Source: Eggerthellaceae bacterium (GTDB taxonomy: Bacteria; Actinomycetota; Coriobacteriia; Coriobacteriales; Eggerthellaceae). Taken from it: a stretch of DNA of 12,042 bases. This document shows, in pieces, positions 1 through 6,266 of the stretch. Both the position numbers and the translations under genes were made by a program. The notes under the pieces are model-generated. The model had not been told where the DNA came from, did no database searches, and worked only from the letters and a program-made list of their open reading frames with translations. Positions within the stretch are counted from its first letter, which is position 1. Every line of letters begins with the position of its first letter. The stretch spans positions 1 through 12,042 of the forward strand of contig JAFUCW010000433.1 in assembly GCA_017459485.1 (NCBI GenBank), in the 5' to 3' direction.

Positions 1-59
1 CAACCCCCCCCCTGTTCACGCCCCAGAATGTCACGGCCTTTTTGCTAAGGGAAATTGGT

Positions 60-106
60 AAAAGACCAGGTCTTTTTCAGGTAGACCGGCCCCGCCTGTG
101 ACGGGG
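60..106 (-). terminator. Possible terminator hairpins downstream of the ECF remnant
   Basis: Two symmetric elements lie just past the stop of the minus-strand transport operon. CCCCG (90-94) pairs with CGGGG (102-106) across a 7-base loop, and AAAAGACC-A-GGTCTTTT (60-76) is a perfect palindrome with a T-rich arm. Either could stop leftward transcription. Neither has a classic long stem followed by a separate U tract, so the call is weak. The rest of 1-148 shows only a run of nine C at 4-12 and no gene. Confidence 0.3.
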
Positions 107-148
107 TCCCCTATGAGGAGTATGACAGAATCGGTGATTTATCGCATT

Positions 149-943
149 TTAGACAAGCTTACCCTGTTGCAGGTGAATCACACTCGTGCAGCAGCGGCTG
201 ACCAAGTCGGGGTCATGGGTGACCACAAACACGCTTGCCTTGCCACGCAATGACGCAAGCAGGGCTGCCGTGCGTTCCATGTTCTGGAAGTCCATGCCGC
301 TTGTGGGTTCGTCGAACACGAGCAGGTCCTTGCCGGATAACAGGGCGAACTCTTCCATGGGAATGTCGAAGGCCACGCGCCCGTCTTTCATGCACACCAT
401 GCGGTATTCGATGGTCTTAGCAGCGTTGCTCCCGCCAAAGCGGATGTCGCGCATACGCATGGCGCTTCCGATGGAGGCCGCTTCGTCTGCCACCGTGGGA
501 AAGAAGCGAAACATCGCCGAAAGCGGGATGGTTATTTTTTCGCTTACGTGCATGCGCTGCATGACAGCCGTGAATTCGCTGACCGTGGTGGTGCTCATCA
601 GCCAGGCTGCCAACAGGATGCTGGGCAGGAAGCGGTTGAGGATGGCGCAGCTTCCCAACGCGATGAACGCTAGAACGCCACTTAAATGCGGACTCACGTA
701 CTGCATGAACAGGTCGGATAGCACATAGGCCGCTGCACCGAAGGCGGCCCACTTCCATTTTCCTGCCAAGAGCAAAAGCACATAAGGCGAAAGCAGCACG
801 AAGGGCAGCACCACGTCAACTGCTTCACCGCCTGCCCCGCCCAGGCCGAAAGTTGCCATGGTGAGCAGCAGGAACAACTTCGTGCGCGGGTCGAAGGTCA
901 ACCCGCTTTTCTGCCCTTCGAACTGAAGAATGGAGGATGCCAT
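149..943 (-). pseudogene. EcfT-EcfA deletion fusion (broken ECF importer)
   Basis: This 264-codon frame is two or three genes collapsed into one. Residues 1 to about 183 are an EcfT/CbiQ-type membrane protein with several hydrophobic helices and a cytoplasmic segment near 158-170 (SAMRMRDIRFGG) of the type that couples EcfT to its ATPases. The end of EcfT is missing. Residues about 184-200 (MKDGRVAFDIP) read like the end of a first ABC ATPase domain. From about 201 on it is the C-terminal part of an ABC domain: Walker B at 207-218 (LLVFDEPTSGMD) and the H-loop His243 in VTHD. There is no Walker A, Q-loop or LSGG signature. At least two internal deletions therefore seem to have fused T and A subunits. 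The ATPase cannot bind ATP normally, so I treat it as a pseudogene although the frame is open. It starts directly after the stop of the S-component stub. A novel fusion that still scaffolds something is possible but unlikely. Confidence 0.7.
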
Positions 944-1042
944 CTAAGCGATGCCCGCCTTTTCGAAGTGCTTCTTCAGCAGCTTCTGGCCAAGAATGGC
1001 ACCCAATGCGTCGAACACGAAGCAGGCAAATATGTTGCTCAA
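944..1042 (-). pseudogene. C-terminal stub of an ECF substrate-binding (S) component
   Basis: Between the end of the second ABC exporter (stop at 1050-1052) and the EcfT fragment, the minus strand carries 32 codons plus a TAG stop encoding a hydrophobic segment (SNIFACFVFDALGAILGQ) and a basic tail (KLLKKHFEKAGIA). A last membrane helix followed by a lysine-rich end is what I would expect at the C terminus of an ECF S component, possibly the Trep_Strep/MptS-like type often found beside such EcfT/EcfA genes. There is no start codon or ribosome site of its own, and about 150 N-terminal residues are missing. The next gene's ATG follows the TAG without a gap, as in an intact S-T-A operon. Family assignment is from memory of C-terminal ends and is tentative. 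Confidence 0.5.
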
Positions 1043-1049
1043 TCCGTTG

Positions 1050-2792
1050 TTACAGGCTCCATTGGGCACTTGTTGACTGCAACTGGCGCATGCGGGCGAA
1101 GGTACTGTTCTCGCGCGCCAGCAGGTCTGCCGGGGCGCCCTCTTCGATGACCTTGCCGTCTGCCAGCACAACAATCTTGTCGGCGGCTTCGACCGTGCGC
1201 ATGCGGTGTGCGATAACGAGCACCGTCTTGCCCGCAAGCAAACGCGACAGAGCCCCTTGGACCTTTGTCTCGTTTTCCACGTCGAGTGAGGCCGTGGCTT
1301 CGTCGAGCAGCACGATGGGCGCATTTTTCAGCAGCGCACGCGCAATCGAGATGCGCTGGCGTTCGCCGCCGGAAAGCTTCGCGCCGTTTTCGCCGATGGG
1401 CGTGTCGTAGCCCTGCGGGAGCTTGTTCACGAACTCGTCGCAGTTGGCTGCCGCAGCAGCGGCAAGCACTTCTTCGTCGGTGGCACCAGCCTTGCCCAGG
1501 CGGATGTTGGCCATAACGGTGTCGTCGAAGAGCGTAACGTCCTGGAACACCATGGAGTAGTCGGTCAGGAGCACCTCGGGGTCGACCGTGGCAATATCCA
1601 CACCACCCACTTCGATGGTGCCCTCGGTGGCGTCCCACAGGCGCGCGGCCAGGCGGGCGCAGGTGCTCTTGCCCGAACCGCTTGGGCCCACGAGCGCCGT
1701 CACTTCGCCTTCCTTGGCGGTGAAGTTCACGCCACGCAGGACCTGCTCGTTGTCGTAGGCGAAGCCAACGTTCTTGAACACGATGTCGTGGTCGGCAGGC
1801 GCAAAAGTTTCCGCGCCTTCAGCAATGGGCGGGTCGTAGATTTCCATCAGGCGGTTGGCCGACACCTGCGAGAGGAACACTTCGGCAATCATGGTTAGGC
1901 TCTGATCGAAGGGCGCGTAGATGCGCGTGATCACCAGCAGGAACAAGAACAGCATCATGAAGTCGATCTGGCCGGACACGATCGGGTTGGCGCCCACGAG
2001 GATGGTGGTTGCCACGCCCAGACGCATGATAACGCTTGCGCCGTTCACGAACAGACCCGTGGCCAGCTCGCCCTTGATCATAGTGCGCTCGTGCGTATCG
2101 ATTTTGGCGTTGAGTGCGTCCAGGTAGCGCTGCTCCTGGTTGGTGGCGCGAATCTCGCGGATGTTTTCGAGGGTTTCCTGGATGCCGTCGGACACCTCAA
2201 GCGCTGCCGCCTTCGTTTTTTCGGCGTTGCGCTCGGACATGCGGCGGCTGCCGAACAGCAGCAGGAAGGCCACGGGTACGCCCCACAAACATGCAATGGC
2301 CAGCCTCCAGTCCATGACAAAAAGCATGACCGCGATGATTGCCGTAGAGATGTAGCTGCCGTAGAGGTAGCCCAGCACGTGTGACCACACATGCTCCATG
2401 CGATTCACGTCGCCCATGACAGTTTCGGTCAAGTCGGCCAGGTCGCGCTTGCCAAAGAAGCTCAAGGGCAGCTTGCGCAGGCGCTCGGCCAGGCCCACGC
2501 GCATGGTCTTCACTTCCTCGTAGACCAGGCCGTAGGTTGCAACATACTGCTGCAAGTGCGTGACGAAGGACAGTACCACAAAGGCAAGCGTGAGCAGGCT
2601 GAAGATGGCGATGCTGGGAAGTTCGGCGCCGTCGGTAAGCGTGTTCATAAACTGCATCATGAGCATATAGAGAATACCCATACCCATCATAACAACCAAG
2701 TTCACGATAATGGTCCACAGGGTACCTTTTTTGGTGTTGGCTACGCCTTGGTCAGAGAGGGCGTATTTCCTCTGGAACTTTTCTCCAAACAT
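1050..2792 (-). CDS. ABC exporter half-transporter (membrane + ATPase), second of pair
   Basis: A 580-residue type IV ABC half-transporter. Residues about 20-310 hold the six-helix exporter membrane domain; the C-terminal nucleotide-binding domain has Walker A at 369-377 (GPSGSGKST), Q-loop Gln417, signature LSGGE at 473-477, Walker B VLLDEATASLD near 494-504 and H-loop His519. All ATP-site motifs look canonical. The ATG at 2792 sits directly after the TAA of the upstream exporter, with a good GGAGGTG ribosome site inside that gene's end, so the two are co-translated and very likely form a heterodimer. The family (IrtAB/YbtPQ-like exporters fused to or linked with metal-chelate systems) and the ECF remnants next door suggest handling of an iron chelate, heme or similar compound. 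The substrate cannot be read from the sequence. Confidence 0.93.
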   Translation of the reverse strand: MFGEKFQRKYALSDQGVANTKKGTLWTIIVNLVVMMGMGILYMLMMQFMNTLTDGAELPSIAIFSLLTLAFVVLSFVTHLQQYVATYGLVYEEVKTMRVGLAERLRKLPLSFFGKRDLADLTETVMGDVNRMEHVWSHVLGYLYGSYISTAIIAVMLFVMDWRLAIACLWGVPVAFLLLFGSRRMSERNAEKTKAAALEVSDGIQETLENIREIRATNQEQRYLDALNAKIDTHERTMIKGELATGLFVNGASVIMRLGVATTILVGANPIVSGQIDFMMLFLFLLVITRIYAPFDQSLTMIAEVFLSQVSANRLMEIYDPPIAEGAETFAPADHDIVFKNVGFAYDNEQVLRGVNFTAKEGEVTALVGPSGSGKSTCARLAARLWDATEGTIEVGGVDIATVDPEVLLTDYSMVFQDVTLFDDTVMANIRLGKAGATDEEVLAAAAAANCDEFVNKLPQGYDTPIGENGAKLSGGERQRISIARALLKNAPIVLLDEATASLDVENETKVQGALSRLLAGKTVLVIAHRMRTVEAADKIVVLADGKVIEEGAPADLLARENSTFARMRQLQSTSAQWSL

Positions 2793-4595
2793 TTACGCCA
2801 CCTCCCCATCACTCGAAATTCGCCAGGTGACGGCTTTGTTGTAGTCGGCCCACATGCGGGCGTAGAGGCCACCAGCAGCCACGAGCTGCTCATGCGTGCC
2901 TTCTTCGACCACGCTGCCATCGTCGAGCACGACAATCTTGTCGGCGCCCGTTACCGTGGACAGGCGATGCGCAATCATGATGACCGTGCGCCCCTGCGTA
3001 AGCGTAGCGAAGGCCTTCTGAATAAGCGCTTCGTTTTCGGGGTCGGCAAAGGCGGTTGCTTCGTCAAGCACCACGATAGGTGCGTCTTTGAGGATGGCAC
3101 GGGCCAGGGCCACGCGCTGCTGTTCGCCACCGGAAAGGTAGGTACCCTCCGTGCCGATAACGGTGTCGATGCCGTCGGGCAATTTGGCGATAATGTCGTC
3201 GCACTGCGCCGCAGCCAGGGCCGCTTCCACTTCTTCACGCGTTGCTTCGGGGCGGGCCGCACGCACGTTTTCAAGAATCGAAGTCTTGAACAGGCGGTTG
3301 TTTTGGAACACGAAAGCCACCTGGTCCATGAGCACGTGGGGGTCCATATTGCGCACGTCCACGCCACCCACTTCCACAGCGCCTGACGTGGTATCCCAGA
3401 AGCGTGGGATTAGGCTGGCCGCCGTGGTCTTGCCGCCACCAGATGGCCCCACAAGCGCAACCGTCTGACCAGGCTCAACCACAAAAGAAACGTTCTTCAG
3501 CGCGTCTTCTGTAGCACCTTCGTAGGTGAAGGACACATCCTTGAACTCTACCTTGTTGCCCTGCGGGGCTTGCGGGTTTGCCGCAATTTCAAGCGTGGGA
3601 GCACCCGTAACTTGGCGGATGCGGTTTAAGGCCGTGTTGGCCAGCATCATGCCACTTGCTGCGAACATGATTTTCGCAAGCGCCGTGGAAATGATGGCGG
3701 AAAAAACTGCGTAGAACGCAAAGTTGGTCACGAAGCCCGCGAAGTCGCCTGAGGCGAGCGCACCCGGGGCCAAAAACAGCACGAGCGGCACCAAGAACAC
3801 AAAGGCGCCTTCGGTGAAAGTGAGATTGACCGACTGGGGCACGCGGCAGACGTCACCTTGGTAGTAGCCTGCCTTCGCGCTGTAATCTTCGATGGCCTCC
3901 TTGAAGGCCTTGAAGGAATTCACCGTCTGCTGGAATACCTTCACCACGGGGATGCCGCGCACGTATTCGGTGCCCGCTTTGCTCATGCGGTCCTGCGCAG
4001 CCTGGTATTCCTGCATGAGGCCCGCGTTCTTGCCGCCCATCATGGTAAACATGGCCACGACCGAGATGACGGCTGCCAGCAGGCATGCCGCGCCCATGCG
4101 CCAGTCGAACACGAGCATGAGCACCACCATGCCAATGAACATGGCAACGGTGCCCACGATGTCTGCTAGGTTGTGTGCAAGTAGCGTCTCGGTTTCGGCG
4201 GAGGCGCCGTCGAGGCGGTTGCGGATCAGGCCGCTTGCGTTGTTGTCGAAGTAACCGAGCGGCGTGTTCATCAGGTGCGCCATACCTTGTTTGCGGATGT
4301 TGGAAGCCGTACGGAAGGCCGCCAAGTGCGTGCACATGAGCGCTGCAAAGTACACAAGGATGCCCGCCACCGCAAAGGCGAAGGCCATCCAGCCATAGCT
4401 TCCCACGTTGGTCGCCGCGCTCCAGTTGGGCGCCACGGCAATCAGGTCACGCGCCACCAACCAGATGCAGATGTAGGGCGCCATGCCCAGCAGCATGGAA
4501 ATGGCTGAAAGTGCTAGGCCGACAAAGGTCAGGCCCCGGCGCTCGCCTGTGTAATGCAGAAGCTCGCCCAAGTCACTCTGTTTCTTTTCTGCCAC
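2793..4595 (-). CDS. ABC exporter half-transporter (membrane + ATPase), first of pair
   Basis: A 600-residue ABC half-transporter and first gene of the leftward operon. The N-terminal about 330 residues form the exporter membrane domain; the ATPase domain has Walker A at 383-391 (GPSGGGKTT), signature LSGGE at 487-491, Walker B VVLDE at 508-512 and H-loop His533. The D-loop reads AFAD rather than the usual SALD, a variant I associate with siderophore-type transporters such as IrtA and YbtP; this is memory, not a search. The start is GTG at 4595, chosen because AGAGGA lies a few bases upstream and the reading AEKKQSD is a typical exporter N terminus. It ends with TAA touching the next ATG. The promoter region upstream carries a palindrome suggesting control by a metal-dependent repressor. 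Together with the following gene it probably forms a heterodimeric exporter or chelate transporter in the cytoplasmic membrane. Confidence 0.92.
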   Translation of the reverse strand: MAEKKQSDLGELLHYTGERRGLTFVGLALSAISMLLGMAPYICIWLVARDLIAVAPNWSAATNVGSYGWMAFAFAVAGILVYFAALMCTHLAAFRTASNIRKQGMAHLMNTPLGYFDNNASGLIRNRLDGASAETETLLAHNLADIVGTVAMFIGMVVLMLVFDWRMGAACLLAAVISVVAMFTMMGGKNAGLMQEYQAAQDRMSKAGTEYVRGIPVVKVFQQTVNSFKAFKEAIEDYSAKAGYYQGDVCRVPQSVNLTFTEGAFVFLVPLVLFLAPGALASGDFAGFVTNFAFYAVFSAIISTALAKIMFAASGMMLANTALNRIRQVTGAPTLEIAANPQAPQGNKVEFKDVSFTYEGATEDALKNVSFVVEPGQTVALVGPSGGGKTTAASLIPRFWDTTSGAVEVGGVDVRNMDPHVLMDQVAFVFQNNRLFKTSILENVRAARPEATREEVEAALAAAQCDDIIAKLPDGIDTVIGTEGTYLSGGEQQRVALARAILKDAPIVVLDEATAFADPENEALIQKAFATLTQGRTVIMIAHRLSTVTGADKIVVLDDGSVVEEGTHEQLVAAGGLYARMWADYNKAVTWRISSDGEVA

Positions 4596-4620
4596 GATTC
4601 CTCTTTTCGTTAAACGTGTA

Positions 4621-4643
4621 AAAGCAGCAAAGACTGCTGCTTT
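4621..4643 (-). promoter_or_regulatory. Leader hairpin upstream of the ABC operon
   Basis: AAAGCAGC (4621-4628) and GCTGCTTT (4636-4643) form an 8-bp stem with a 7-base loop. Read on the minus strand it ends in TTTT and lies between the predicted promoter and the GTG start at 4595. It resembles a short terminator or attenuator, or a stabilising 5' hairpin. Function is inferred. Confidence 0.4.
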
Positions 4644-4661
4644 AATGAATAAAGTAAGATT

Positions 4662-4689
4662 AGTATAACTTATAGTTAGAGATGTCTAA
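4662..4689 (-). promoter_or_regulatory. Candidate sigma-70-type promoter of the ABC operon
   Basis: On the minus strand TTAGAC (4689-4684) is followed after 16 bases by TATACT (4667-4662). The -10 matches the consensus well and the -35 poorly. Spacing and position, about 70 bases ahead of the first gene, fit a promoter that a bound repressor at 4673-4692 would block. Confidence 0.42.
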
Positions 4690-4692
4690 CTA
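4673..4692. promoter_or_regulatory. Palindromic operator, DtxR/IdeR-like by appearance
   Basis: TAGTTAGA (4673-4680), spacer GATG, TCTAACTA (4685-4692): a perfect 8-bp inverted repeat. The TTAG..CTAA half-site style recalls boxes bound by iron- or manganese-dependent DtxR-family repressors, and it covers the -35 and spacer of the predicted promoter. A second short palindrome, TATAA-C-TTATA (4664-4674), overlaps the -10. The regulator is not encoded in the window, so its identity is inferred. Confidence 0.5.
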
Positions 4693-4733
4693 GGACTAAT
4701 GCAGTTTCCATATTCGACAATTCGTCGGCGTTT

Positions 4734-4748
4734 GCAACCGGCGGTTGC
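4734..4748. repeat. Short perfect inverted repeat in the intergenic region
   Basis: GCAACCG-G-CGGTTGC is a perfect 15-base palindrome between the ABC operon promoter and the terminator of the LysR gene. It has no T tract. Beyond this, the promoter elements and the 4822-4841 repeat, I see nothing else in 4693-4874. Confidence 0.35.
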
Positions 4749-4821
4749 GACACTGGATAGCCTCAACTCTAGCTCCCCTGCTTTCCTAAAAAGGGCTTCT
4801 CTCAAGCACTAGCCACTGGAG

Positions 4822-4841
4822 ACTATAGAGTGGGAGTGACG
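4822..4841. repeat. 20-bp direct repeat, left copy
   Basis: The 20 bases here recur identically and in the same orientation at 11896-11915. Identity stops abruptly at both ends. On the minus strand the right-hand copy reads as RHSHSIV, a string I recall from many spurious hypothetical proteins, which hints at a widely dispersed sequence such as the end of a mobile element. That recollection needs a database search. The two copies bracket the whole LysR-to-macrodomain gene block. Confidence 0.6.
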
Positions 4842-4874
4842 AACGGGTACATTTCCCCAGCTAAGTACAATAAA

Positions 4875-4905
4875 CCCCTCTGCTCGCCGACGATGAACAG
4901 AGGGG
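4875..4905 (-). terminator. Rho-independent terminator of the LysR gene
   Basis: CCCCTCTG (4875-4882) and CAGAGGGG (4898-4905) make a perfect 8-bp GC-rich stem with a 15-base loop. Leftward it is followed by TTTATT, fitting the 3' end of the LysR gene about 50 bases after its stop. Rightward it is followed by CTTCTT, so weak two-way action is possible. Confidence 0.7.
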
Positions 4906-4951
4906 CTTCTTAAGCTCGTATAAGCCTTTCCAGGCCGGTGTTACCTTCGGA

Positions 4952-5833
4952 TCAGCCCATTTGCCCTTTCAGTATCTCAATGAACCAGTCCACGATGGAT
5001 GCTCGCCCTCTTTCGCGCGTGAAAACACCGTATGGGACGGTCTCGGACTCCGCAAGCTCGACGTCGCGGATGCCCTTGCTCGGCATGAGGAGCGGCGAGG
5101 GCACGATCGCGTATGCCAGGCCGGCGCTCACGAGACTGCACGCCTCCGCAACGGAGGAGCACATGAAAACCTCCTGGCCGGCATGAACGGGCGTGACATG
5201 GCGCCCGCCATCATGGAAGCTCCTTCGGCGCAGGTCTGCGGGGGCGCAAATCGCCTGTGGCATGCTGGCGAGCGCATCGAAGGAGACCTTCCCCCGCGAG
5301 ACCAGGCGATTCCTGGCCGGAAGCACGCAGCGCAGCGTCGCATCCCCCAGCTTCTCGAAGGCGACGCCCTCGGCCTCTGGGAAGAGGCCCTGCATCCCCA
5401 GCGCAGCGTCGAGCTTTCCGTGCGCGACCGCATTGACGCAGTCGTCCTGCAGACCGCAGCGCAAGACCGGGTGGACGCCTAATCTTTCAGCCCGCATCGT
5501 TCGCCAAGCCTTCGAGAGTATCACAAGCTCGACCGTATCCGTGTAACCGACCCGGATGGTGTTTGCAAGCTCGACACGCTGGCGCCCAGCCCTGTCGGCC
5601 GCGCCGCGCATGAGCGCGAGCATCTCTACGGCATCGGGCATGAAACTCTCGCCGGCCGGCGTGAGAGAGACCGACCGCGTGGTCCGCTCGAGCAGCTTCA
5701 CCCCCAGTTCGCCCTCCAGCGACTTGACCTGCTTGCTCACGGCAGGCTGCGTCATGTTCAGTCTGGATGCGGCTTGCGCGAAGCTGAGCGTCGACGCGAC
5801 CTCGATGAAGCACTCGATCTGAACGGTGTTCAC
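4952..5833 (-). CDS. LysR-type transcriptional regulator
   Basis: A 293-residue protein, the usual length for the family. The N-terminal winged helix-turn-helix is clear: SFAQAASRLNMTQPAVSKQV at about residues 17-36, followed by LEGELGVKLLERTTRSVSLT. Residues about 90-290 form the two-lobed effector-binding domain (IRVGYTDTVELV through VPYGVFTRERG). The start is GTG at 5833 with GTGAGG seven bases upstream on the minus strand. It is transcribed away from the Cys-repeat peptide operon and shares a 151-base intergenic region with it, the standard layout for a LysR protein controlling its divergent neighbour and itself. A dyad at 5862-5882 is a likely binding site. The effector is unknown; it could be the peptide product or a redox-active compound handled by the nitroreductases. 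Confidence 0.93.
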   Translation of the reverse strand: MNTVQIECFIEVASTLSFAQAASRLNMTQPAVSKQVKSLEGELGVKLLERTTRSVSLTPAGESFMPDAVEMLALMRGAADRAGRQRVELANTIRVGYTDTVELVILSKAWRTMRAERLGVHPVLRCGLQDDCVNAVAHGKLDAALGMQGLFPEAEGVAFEKLGDATLRCVLPARNRLVSRGKVSFDALASMPQAICAPADLRRRSFHDGGRHVTPVHAGQEVFMCSSVAEACSLVSAGLAYAIVPSPLLMPSKGIRDVELAESETVPYGVFTRERGRASIVDWFIEILKGQMG

Positions 5834-5861
5834 GGCTTTGCCTCACAGTCATAACATATCG

Positions 5862-5882
5862 GAATCAATTTAAGCATGATTC
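5862..5882. promoter_or_regulatory. LysR-type operator dyad
   Basis: GAATCA (5862-5867), nine bases, TGATTC (5877-5882): a perfect 6-bp inverted repeat with the size and spacing of LysR-family recognition boxes. It lies 29 bases upstream of the LysR start and about 100 bases ahead of the peptide gene. A second palindrome, CATGG-T-CCATG (5888-5898), follows and could be a lower-affinity activation site. Confidence 0.55.
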
Positions 5883-5913
5883 TAACGCATGGTCCATGAC
5901 ACGGAAGCTACAA

Positions 5914-5942
5914 TTAGCTCAAGGGAAAACCCCGGGGATAAT
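5914..5942 (+). promoter_or_regulatory. Candidate promoter of the Cys-repeat peptide operon
   Basis: TTAGCT (5914-5919), 17 bases, GATAAT (5937-5942) has a good -10 and a weak -35, as expected for a promoter needing an activator. TACAAT at 5909-5914 is an alternative -10. The LysR dyad is centred near 5872, upstream of either. Choosing between them needs transcript-start mapping. Confidence 0.35.
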
Positions 5943-5984
5943 CGGCAATCGAGCGCGTTTTGGCGCGTGGAGAGGAGTTTGGAA

Positions 5985-6185
5985 ATGGCACTTTCCGACA
6001 TCGCTTCTTGGACTGACGAAGAGAAACCGGCCGCGTGCGGAGCTGCTTGCGGGGCAGCCGAGGAGAAGCCGGCGGCATGTGGAGCGGCCGAAGAGGCTCC
6101 TGCGGCATGTGGAGCGGCCGAGGAAGCGCCTGCTGCCTGCGGCGCGGCCGAAGAGGCTCCTGCGGCGTGCGGAGCGGCCGAGTAA
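5985..6185 (+). CDS. ACGX-type Cys-repeat peptide (putative RiPP precursor)
   Basis: A 66-residue peptide: a short leader (MALSDIASWTDEEKP, 1-15), then a repeat region running to the last residue. Cys are at 18, 22, 32, 42, 52 and 62; each is in an A-C-G-A context and five are in a C-x3-E spacing (CGAAE); Cys18 is followed by Cys22 in place of Glu. The start ATG has AGAGGAG seven bases upstream. The composition (only Ala, Gly, Cys, Glu, Pro, Lys after residue 12) is unlike an ordinary protein. I recognise the motif as that of 'ACGX-repeat' peptides paired with a dedicated radical SAM/SPASM enzyme, which is the next gene. C-x3-D/E spacing is also the substrate pattern of thioether-forming enzymes such as PapB (Cys to Asp/Glu side-chain carbon), so Cys-Glu thioether links are a reasonable guess. 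Neither the modification nor the role is known to me; no peptidase or dedicated exporter is adjacent. Confidence 0.88.
   Translation: MALSDIASWTDEEKPAACGAACGAAEEKPAACGAAEEAPAACGAAEEAPAACGAAEEAPAACGAAE
6030..6182 (+). repeat. Coding tandem repeats, 30-bp units of the Cys peptide
   Basis: Three full 30-bp units (6072-6101, 6102-6131, 6132-6161) each encode AACGAAEEAP; a final partial unit (6162-6182) encodes AACGAAE, and an earlier variant (6030-6071) encodes AACGAACGAAEEKP. Full units differ from the first by three or four bases, all silent, so the amino-acid repeat is held constant while the DNA has drifted. Confidence 0.9.
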
Positions 6186-6209
6186 GGCCGGTTCGAACGG
6201 CATGCTGGA

Positions 6210-6247
6210 GGCCCGGGGAAGCCGCGCGCTTCGCCGGGCCTTTTCTT
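6210..6247 (+). terminator. Internal terminator/attenuator between peptide and radical SAM genes
   Basis: Bases 6210-6222 pair with 6228-6240 as a 13-bp GC-rich stem (GGCCCGG outer, GAAGC inner) with one G-G mismatch and a CGCGC loop, followed by TTTTCTT. It starts 25 bases after the peptide stop, and its T tract abuts the ribosome site of the next gene. Partial read-through would give far more peptide transcript than enzyme transcript, a common arrangement for RiPP precursors. Confidence 0.78.
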
Positions 6248-6266
6248 GAAAGGAGGCAGGAGGGCC

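Noticed and set aside
2391..3386. 331-codon plus-strand open frame
   Set aside because: Antisense across the junction of two well-supported ABC exporter genes; His-rich low-complexity product without domains.
6246..6266. Upstream TTG start for the radical SAM enzyme
   Set aside because: It would place the AGGAGG ribosome site inside the coding region and overlap the terminator tail; GTG 6267 is better placed.
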